Under the pieces are notes generated by a model. The model made no database searches. It saw nothing but the letters and a program-made list of their open reading frames with translations, and was not told the DNA's origin. Below, in pieces: positions 31,082-35,939 of a DNA stretch of 35,939 nt. Source of the stretch: Bacteroidales bacterium (lineage in GTDB: Bacteria > Bacteroidota > Bacteroidia > Bacteroidales > UBA932); assembly GCA_024694675.1 (NCBI GenBank), contig JAILJO010000142.1, forward strand, positions 1 through 35,939. Direction: 5' to 3'. The position numbers were made by a program, and so were the translations under genes. Positions within the stretch are counted from its first letter, which is position 1. The number at the start of each line of letters is the position of its first letter.

Positions 31082-32342
31082 AGACTGGACAGACAAGCTT
31101 CCCGAGCTGCTTGACAGCTATGTGGAAGCTGAACCGGAAGGACTGTGGGACGCAGTCCAGGCCGGTCTTGCGCCAGGTGCGGCCCCTGACGCCGAGCCCC
31201 GCCGTCGCCACGTTATAGCAACCTGGTGGTACGCCGGCGGCGCCCTCCTCGCCGCTGCCGCCATCTCCGCCGTGTTCTTCCTCTGGCCCTCCAGGCCTTC
31301 GGTACCTGCCGTCCCTTCCGTGACCCCCGTCGCGGAAGTCACCTCCGTCCCGGAAATCACCGTCGTCCCCGGTGAAATGGTTGCAAATGTGAATGAGATC
31401 TCTCCACGCGCTTCGCTTGGTCGAGATGACAAAAATGACATTGTTTTAGATAACAAAACTGTCGTTGATTTCGATGACAAAACTGTCATTTCGAGCGAAG
31501 TCGAGAAATCTCTCCCCCCTTCAAGCGCACCCCCCGCAGAAACGCTCCCTGAGGAGGCCCCCGTCACTCATGAAGAACCACCTCAGGCCGTTCCCCAGAC
31601 ATTCCTTGCTGCACCGAAGCAGCGCCGTGTGCCTTCCCTGAAGGTGCAGATGGGCCTTTCAACAACGAACTATTTTGGCCAGATGGCCATGAACACCACG
31701 GCCGGCGTGGGATTCCCGGAGAATCCGGGGATACGTCCGGACGCAGTGCCAGCCACTAAGGCAAACAGCACCACTTCTGCAAATACTGCAGGTGTGCCCA
31801 AGATGCTCAGCCGTAACAAGGCCAGCACAACAGATGCTACACATAGTCAGTCTTTAAGGACTGGAATTGGTCTGGCAATAGACATCACAGAGCATTGGGG
31901 CGTTGAAACCGGGATTATTATGTCTACTCTCTCGTCCCATTTCAACACGACGGTAGGGGACAGCCGGGAATACACCACCCGTACCCTGTATTATAGAGGT
32001 ATTCCTCTGTATGCCCGCTATAATGCACTTAGATGGGAAAGATTCAGTCTGTACTTTAATGCCGGTCCAATGTATGAGTATCTGGTCCGCTCCAGTACTG
32101 ACAAAGACACGTATGTGGGTTCACGAGAGACCGGACATACTGTTGACAATACCAACATTAATGACAGTATATGGTCCCTGAATGCCGGTGCCGGCTTGCA
32201 GCTCCGCATCTTCAACCACGGTGCCCTGTACGTCCTTCCAGGCGCCTCCTACCACTTCCCGGCTGGATCCTCCATTGAAAGCTTCTACACAGAGCACCCC
32301 CTGTCATATTCTGTAACCTTTGGTTTTAATTTCCTGTTCTAG
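31071..32342 (+). CDS. sigma-linked membrane protein: cytosolic segment, TM helix, outer-membrane-type barrel
   Basis: 423 aa in three parts. Residues 1-45 are cytosolic (MTNKDWTDKLPELLDSYVEAEPEGLWDAV), a pattern common in proteins encoded after ECF sigma factors in this phylum. One membrane helix is at 49-71. A long Pro/Ser/Val-rich periplasmic linker follows, then about residues 190-423 as an 8-stranded-type OM beta-barrel domain (GIGLAIDITEHWGVETGIIMS ... VTFGFNFLF, ending in Phe). No zinc anti-sigma motif is present. The protein would link sigma control to the outer membrane, a role inferred only. In-frame repeat DNA at 31395-31512 encodes part of the linker, including VISSEVEKS at residues 139-147. 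Confidence 0.8.
   Translation: MTNKDWTDKLPELLDSYVEAEPEGLWDAVQAGLAPGAAPDAEPRRRHVIATWWYAGGALLAAAAISAVFFLWPSRPSVPAVPSVTPVAEVTSVPEITVVPGEMVANVNEISPRASLGRDDKNDIVLDNKTVVDFDDKTVISSEVEKSLPPSSAPPAETLPEEAPVTHEEPPQAVPQTFLAAPKQRRVPSLKVQMGLSTTNYFGQMAMNTTAGVGFPENPGIRPDAVPATKANSTTSANTAGVPKMLSRNKASTTDATHSQSLRTGIGLAIDITEHWGVETGIIMSTLSSHFNTTVGDSREYTTRTLYYRGIPLYARYNALRWERFSLYFNAGPMYEYLVRSSTDKDTYVGSRETGHTVDNTNINDSIWSLNAGAGLQLRIFNHGALYVLPGASYHFPAGSSIESFYTEHPLSYSVTFGFNFLF
31395..31512. repeat. composite interspersed repeat in the linker of the barrel protein
   Basis: The left unit 31395-31431 (GAGATCTCTC ... TCGAGATGACA) and right unit 31484-31512 (TGTCATTTCGAGCGAAG ... GAGAAATCTC) are related in inverted orientation. 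The right unit is identical to 10251-10279 in ftsK. Between them ACAAAACTGTC occurs twice as an imperfect tandem. All of it is open in the protein's frame. Confidence 0.8.
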
Positions 32343-32353
32343 CGGTTTTTTGC

Positions 32354-32361
32354 TATCTTTA
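32354..32361 (+). promoter_or_regulatory. -7 box of the epimerase gene
   Basis: TATCTTTA only 4 nt before the ATG, inside a small palindrome GCTAT-CTTT-ATAGC (32352-32365). The mRNA would be leaderless. Confidence 0.5.
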
Positions 32362-32365
32362 TAGC

Positions 32366-33502
32366 ATGAAACGACGTGTATTTATTAAAACGGCAGGTCT
32401 TGCTGCGGCGGGTGCGGCATTGGTTGGCTGCGCTCCTGGTATAGGAACATCAGCACCGGCAAAGTTGCATAAAGCGGATGGCAAGCTTCATCTGAGATTC
32501 TTCCCGTATGAATTGCAGTTAAGGCATACCTTCACCGTGGCATCCTACTCACGCAAAACCACGCCTGACGTGCAGGTGGAGCTGGAGTGGGAAGGCGTCA
32601 CGGGCTACGGAGAGGCCTCAATGCCGCCGTATCTTGGGCAGAGTGTTGAGACGGTTTGCACTTTCCTGTCAAAAGTAAACCTGGAGCAGTTCACGGACCC
32701 TTTCCAGATGGAAGAAATCCTGGACTACATTGACGGGCTGTCGGAAGGGGATTCCGCGGCAAAGGCAGCTGTGGACATTGCCCTTCATGACCTTGTGGGC
32801 AAGCTCCTTGGCGCCCCGTGGTACAAAATATGGGGCCTGAATCCTGCCAAGGCACCTTCCACCACATTCACAATTGGAATTGACACTCCGGAGGTTGTCC
32901 GCGCGAAGACTTTGGAGGCGGCGGGTAAGTTCAACATATTGAAGGTCAAGGTTGGCCTTGATACGGATGAAGAGATGATCCGCACCATCCGCACCGTCAC
33001 AAATGTTCCTCTTGCCGTGGATGCCAACCAAGGCTGGAAAGACCGTTCCAAAGCCATTGATGAGATATTCTGGCTCAAGGAACAGGGGGTGGTTCTGGTA
33101 GAACAGCCTCTCCCTGTTGACCGCCTTGAAGACACCGCCTGGCTCACAGAGCGCAGCCCGCTCCCCATCATCGCCGATGAATCCATCCAGCGTCTCAAGG
33201 ACATTGCTCCCATCGCCGGCGCCTTCCATGGTATCAACATCAAACTAATGAAGTGCACCGGCATGCGTGAAGCCCTCAAGATGGTTCACACGGCACGCGC
33301 CCTTGGCATGAAAGTCATGCTTGGATGCATGACGGAAACCTCCTGCGCCGTCTCCGCCGCCGCCCAGCTCTCTCCGTTGGTGGATTTCGCAGACCTTGAT
33401 GGCAATCTCCTCATCTCCAACGACCGCTTCACCGGCGTTACCGTCGTTAACGGCCGCCTCACCTTGCCATCAGGCCCCGGCCTGGGGCTAAAACGCCTCT
33501 AG
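32366..33502 (+). CDS. dipeptide epimerase (L-Ala-D/L-Glu type), exported lipoprotein
   Basis: 378-aa enolase-superfamily enzyme, probably interconverting L-Ala-D-Glu and L-Ala-L-Glu from peptidoglycan turnover. General acid/base lysines K193 and K195 (ILKVKVGL), metal ligands D219 (DANQGW), E246 (VEQPL) and D271 (ADES), and the opposite lysine K293 (NIKLMK) are all present. The late VDFADLDGNLL fits the substrate-binding Asp motif of dipeptide epimerases. The N-terminus has a twin-arginine-like signal with lipobox (KRRVFIKTAGLAAAGAALVGC), so it acts outside the cytoplasm. Substrate assignment is inferred; other dipeptides are possible. Confidence 0.88.
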   Translation: MKRRVFIKTAGLAAAGAALVGCAPGIGTSAPAKLHKADGKLHLRFFPYELQLRHTFTVASYSRKTTPDVQVELEWEGVTGYGEASMPPYLGQSVETVCTFLSKVNLEQFTDPFQMEEILDYIDGLSEGDSAAKAAVDIALHDLVGKLLGAPWYKIWGLNPAKAPSTTFTIGIDTPEVVRAKTLEAAGKFNILKVKVGLDTDEEMIRTIRTVTNVPLAVDANQGWKDRSKAIDEIFWLKEQGVVLVEQPLPVDRLEDTAWLTERSPLPIIADESIQRLKDIAPIAGAFHGINIKLMKCTGMREALKMVHTARALGMKVMLGCMTETSCAVSAAAQLSPLVDFADLDGNLLISNDRFTGVTVVNGRLTLPSGPGLGLKRL

Positions 33503-33509
33503 CATGGTG

Positions 33510-33544
33510 CCCGTCCTTATTTTTGGCCTGTTTTTGAGGACGGG
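33510..33544. other. hairpin after the epimerase gene
   Basis: CCCGTCCT (33510-33517) pairs with AGGACGGG (33537-33544) around a 19-nt T-rich loop. No T-run follows, so terminator function is uncertain. Confidence 0.35.
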
Positions 33545-33568
33545 AGTGATAGAATGAGAAAAAAATAG

Positions 33569-33576
33569 TATCTTTG
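33569..33576 (+). promoter_or_regulatory. -7 box of tRNA-Ser
   Basis: TATCTTTG 11 nt before the first base of the tRNA. Confidence 0.7.
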
Positions 33577-33587
33577 CAGTCCAATCC

Positions 33588-33674
33588 GGTGGGGTGTCCG
33601 AGTGGTTGAAGGAGCCTGCCTCGAAAACAGGTGTACGGGCGACCGTATCGGGGGTTCGAATCCCTTCCCCACCG
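33588..33674 (+). tRNA. tRNA-Ser (CGA)
   Basis: 87 nt with a long variable arm, as for serine. The acceptor GGTGGGG (33588-33594) pairs with CCCCACC (33667-33673). The D-arm contains GAGTGGTTGAAGG, the loop CTCGAAA gives anticodon CGA (reads UCG), and the T-arm has GGTTCGAATCC. The anticodon stem CCTGC/ACAGG has one C-A mismatch at its base. CCA is not encoded (GCATAA follows), so it must be added enzymatically. Confidence 0.95.
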
Positions 33675-33682
33675 CATAAATT

Positions 33683-33707
33683 AAGCGTCTGCTTTGCAGG
33701 CGCTTTT
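33683..33707 (+). terminator. terminator of tRNA-Ser
   Basis: AAGCGTCTGC pairs with GCAGGCGCTT around TTT (10 bp, one T-G), then T residues. Confidence 0.8.
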
Positions 33708-33776
33708 GTTATAGCGGATTTATTCCTGCCATGACATCAAAGTTACGCATTATTTGGTAAAACCAAAATTATTCCC

Positions 33777-33784
33777 TATCTTTG
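33777..33784 (+). promoter_or_regulatory. -7 box of rpsO
   Basis: TATCTTTG 60 nt before the ATG at 33845. Confidence 0.65.
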
Positions 33785-33794
33785 CACGCTTTTA

Positions 33795-33809
33795 ACGGGG
33801 CGGTCCCGT
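33795..33809 (+). promoter_or_regulatory. hairpin in the rpsO leader
   Basis: ACGGG-GCGGT-CCCGT is followed by GAGGAGCAAGTAACACA. The AGTAACACA string also lies just before the rplY start region, so it may be a shared leader element. Confidence 0.35.
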
Positions 33810-33844
33810 GAGGAGCAAGTAACACAAACAAAACTCATTGCATC

Positions 33845-34120
33845 ATGGCAGAATATTTACAGCCTGAGAAAAAGCAAGAGATTTTCGCGAAGTACGGAAA
33901 GTCCAATAAGGACACCGGCTCTCCTGAGAGTCAGGTTGCTTTATTTTCCTACCGTATCGCTCACCTTACGGAGCATGTGAAGAAGAACAAGAAAGACGTT
34001 GCAACGCGTCGTAGCCTTCTTCGCCTTGTGAGTAAGCGTCGTCAGCTTCTGAACTACCTTCAGAAGATCGATATCGAGAGATACAGGGCTATCGTGAAGG
34101 AGCTGGGTCTCCGCCGATAA
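33845..34120 (+). CDS. rpsO: 30S ribosomal protein S15
   Basis: 91 aa, close to the usual 89. It is a primary 16S rRNA binder at the platform. The signature is complete: [49 protein letters not shown]. It is preceded by a -7 box and a short hairpin leader, and followed by a strong terminator before pnp. S15-pnp order is widely conserved across bacteria. Leucines here are mainly CTT, unlike the CTG-rich pnp next door. Confidence 0.98.
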   Translation: MAEYLQPEKKQEIFAKYGKSNKDTGSPESQVALFSYRIAHLTEHVKKNKKDVATRRSLLRLVSKRRQLLNYLQKIDIERYRAIVKELGLRR

Positions 34121-34141
34121 GCTACAGGATAGGAAACAAAC

Positions 34142-34177
34142 GGGGGTTGGGATGCAAGGACATCCTGCCCCCTTTTT
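34142..34177 (+). terminator. terminator between rpsO and pnp
   Basis: GGGGG and inner GGATG pair with CATCC and CCCCC across a small internal loop, followed by five T. Confidence 0.8.
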
Positions 34178-34190
34178 CGAAAAAAACAAG

Positions 34191-34205
34191 GTCCCAAAGG
34201 GGGAC
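34191..34205 (+). promoter_or_regulatory. short hairpin in the pnp leader
   Basis: GTCCC-AAAGG-GGGAC lies 28 nt before the pnp ATG. pnp mRNAs are often controlled through leader hairpins in other bacteria; here the role is inferred. No TAnnTTTG box was found in this leader. Confidence 0.3.
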
Positions 34206-34233
34206 AGACGAAATAGATGTAATAATAGAAGAA

Positions 34234-35939
34234 ATGAACATTATCAAAAAGACCATCGAACTGCCCGACGGACGGGTAATCGAGATCGAAACCGGAAAAT
34301 TGGCCAAACAGGCTGCCGGTTCTGCCGTTGTGAAAATGGGTGGCACCATGCTGCTGGCCACCGTCACCTGCACCACGGAGGTGAAAGAGGGTACGGACTT
34401 TATGCCCCTCACCGTGGATTATCGTGAAAAATACTATGCTGCCGGCCGTTTCCCCGGCGGTTTCCTCAAGCGCGAGAGCCGTCCCAGTGACTACGAAGTG
34501 CTCATCGCCCGCCTGGTGGACCGTCCCATCCGTCCCCTGTGGCCCAGTGACTTCCATCTGGAAGTGTTTGTGAACGTGATGCTTATCAGCGCTGAAAAGG
34601 ACATCCAGCCGGATGCCCTGGCCGGTCTGGCTGCATCGGCCGCCCTGGCCAGCAGTGACCTCCCCTTCGGCGGTCCTGTGAGCGAGGTGCGCGTAGCCCG
34701 CATCGATGGTCAGTTTGTGATTAACCCCGGCTTCGAGGACAACAAGCGGGCCGATCTGGACCTGATGGTGGCCGCTACCGAGGAGAACATTATGATGGTG
34801 GAAGGCGAAATGAACGAGGTGTCCGAGCACGATATGCTGGAGGCCATCAAGTTCGCCCACGACGAAATCAAGAAGCACTGCAGCGTGCAGAAGGAACTCA
34901 TGCATGAGCTGGGCACCGACGCCCAGAAGCGTGACTATCCTCACGACGAAGAGGACGAGGCCCTGAAGACCGCCGTGCACGAGGCTTGCTACAACAAGTG
35001 CTATGAGCTGGCCAAGAGTGCCAAGCCCAAGCATGAGCGCGAAGACGGCTTCAACGCCATCCGCGACGAATTCAAGGCCCAGTTCAGCGAGGAAGACCTG
35101 GAGCTGAAGGGTGCCATGATCGACCGTTATTACCACGATGTGGAGAAGGAAGCTATGCGCAACCTCGTCCTGGACGAGGGCAAGCGCCTGGACGGCCGCG
35201 CCACCAACGAGGTGCGCCCCATCTGGTGCGAGGTTGACTACCTGCCCTGCGCCCACGGATCGGCCATCTTCACCCGCGGTGAAACCCAGTCCCTGGCCTC
35301 TGTGACCCTGGGTACCAAGATGGACATGAAGGAAATGGACGAAGTCCTGATCCAGGACGACCAGCAGTTTGTCCTGCATTACAACTTCCCTCCGTTCGCT
35401 ACCGGCGAGGCCAAGCCGCAGCGCAGCACCGGCCGTCGCGAAATCGGCCACGGCAACCTGGCTATGCGTGCCCTCAAGCCCGTCATCCCCACCGCCCCTG
35501 AATTCCCTTACGCCGTGCGCGTAGTTTCCGATATCCTGGAATCCAACGGTTCCTCTTCCATGGCCTCCGTCTGCGGTGGCTGCCTGGCCCCGATGGACGC
35601 CGGCGTGAAGATCAAGAAACCGGTGGCCGGTGTGGCCATGGGCCTGATCACCGATGCCGAACGTCCTAATGACCGTTACGCCATCCTCACCGACATCCTG
35701 GGTGATGAAGATCACCTGGGTGACATGGACTTCAAGGTGACCGGCACCAAGGACGGCATCACCGCCACCCAGATGGACATCAAGGTGGACGGCCTGTCCT
35801 ACGAAGTGCTGGAGAAGGCCCTGGAGCAGGCCCGTCAGGGACGTCTGCACATTATGGGCGAAATGCTCAAGACCATCCCCGAGCCGCGTGAGGACTACAA
35901 GCCCTTCGTGCCCCGTATGGTCCAGATCGAGATCCCGGC
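34234..35939 (+). CDS. pnp: polynucleotide phosphorylase, 3' end cut by window
   Basis: The first 568 codons of a ~700+ codon gene; the frame stays open to the last base. PNPase is a 3'-5' phosphorolytic exoribonuclease in RNA decay. The start [23 protein letters not shown] is typical, with the first RNase PH domain ([36 protein letters not shown]), an all-helical middle, and the second RNase PH core ([66 protein letters not shown]). KH and S1 domains would lie past the end. Leucine codons are 34 CTG, 9 CTC, 1 CTT and 1 TTG, very unlike other genes here. A strong terminator lies between it and rpsO. Confidence 0.95.
   Translation, partial: MNIIKKTIELPDGRVIEIETGKLAKQAAGSAVVKMGGTMLLATVTCTTEVKEGTDFMPLTVDYREKYYAAGRFPGGFLKRESRPSDYEVLIARLVDRPIRPLWPSDFHLEVFVNVMLISAEKDIQPDALAGLAASAALASSDLPFGGPVSEVRVARIDGQFVINPGFEDNKRADLDLMVAATEENIMMVEGEMNEVSEHDMLEAIKFAHDEIKKHCSVQKELMHELGTDAQKRDYPHDEEDEALKTAVHEACYNKCYELAKSAKPKHEREDGFNAIRDEFKAQFSEEDLELKGAMIDRYYHDVEKEAMRNLVLDEGKRLDGRATNEVRPIWCEVDYLPCAHGSAIFTRGETQSLASVTLGTKMDMKEMDEVLIQDDQQFVLHYNFPPFATGEAKPQRSTGRREIGHGNLAMRALKPVIPTAPEFPYAVRVVSDILESNGSSSMASVCGGCLAPMDAGVKIKKPVAGVAMGLITDAERPNDRYAILTDILGDEDHLGDMDFKVTGTKDGITATQMDIKVDGLSYEVLEKALEQARQGRLHIMGEMLKTIPEPREDYKPFVPRMVQIEIP

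Noticed and set aside
32352..32365. Palindrome GCTAT-CTTT-ATAGC as an operator
   Set aside because: Arms are only 5 bp and are forced in part by the -7 box consensus; kept only as a promoter note.
34060..35850. 596-codon open frame on the minus strand
   Set aside because: It lies antisense to pnp, has low-complexity His/Gly/Val-rich translation with no domain, and results from strong codon bias of pnp.

Overview
This is chromosomal DNA of a member of the Bacteroidota, most likely an uncultured Bacteroidales of moderately high GC. Promoters almost everywhere are the Bacteroidota type: a -7 box TAnnTTTG, usually TATATTTG or TATCTTTG. The gene set also fits the phylum: DUF4290 next to ftsK, a NigD-like lipoprotein, an ECF sigma factor with a membrane/barrel partner, the HECLGH form of dipeptidyl peptidase III, a C11 (clostripain-type) lipoprotein peptidase and a FISUMP-type lipoprotein. 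The genus cannot be named from the sequence. Genes are densely packed and no stretch over 300 bases lacks a gene once the tRNA is counted. There is no rRNA, insertion sequence, prophage or CRISPR array.

Layout. (1) 1-2.5 kb is a small accessory patch: an AT-rich Fic AMP-transferase gene with two matched operator-like dyads over its promoter, a nucleoside deoxyribosyltransferase-like gene, a small winged-helix ORF with an in-frame UGA near its end, and a mutT-type NUDIX gene. (2) 2.6-4.8 kb is an nfeD-flotillin-XRE regulator operon closed by a strong terminator. (3) 4.8-9.0 kb is a tight recQ-MATE-queD-queE run; queD and queE belong to 7-deazaguanine (queuosine) synthesis. (4) 9.0-12.6 kb is DUF4290-ftsK-lolA-like. 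(5) 12.6-15.7 kb holds a FISUMP lipoprotein diverging from apbE, and a short ComEC-core gene diverging from ackA. (6) 15.7-18.6 kb is ackA-ptb/pta-tpiA, joining acetate or acyl-phosphate metabolism to glycolysis. (7) 18.6-25.97 kb has xerD and DPP III on the minus strand, then C11 peptidase-sppA and rplY-pth on the plus strand. (8) 26.1-29.8 kb has a YpfJ-type metalloprotease, a Na/Pi symporter with a PhoU-like tail and a threonine aldolase. (9) 29.9-32.3 kb is a NigD-like lipoprotein, an ECF sigma factor and a protein combining a cytosolic anti-sigma-like segment, one membrane helix and an outer-membrane-type barrel. (10) 32.4-35.9 kb has a dipeptide epimerase, tRNA-Ser(CGA), rpsO and a pnp gene cut off by the window end.

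The most notable signals are these. Two copies of TTTGACA-N14-TGTCAAA lie exactly 39 bp apart over the fic promoter. A 29-bp interspersed repeat is identical in ftsK and in the barrel protein, in the same reading frame in both, encoding VISSEVEKS in each linker. Distances from -7 box to start codon fall into two groups (4-7 nt and 18-21 nt), suggesting a leaderless mRNA class. Face-to-face -7 boxes lie between comEC and ackA. The rplY leader can form alternative hairpins. Leucine codon use in pnp departs sharply from the rest of the window, pointing to gene replacement or a chimeric join. No complete new system could be demonstrated; the Fic operator module and the sigma/barrel module are the best candidates.
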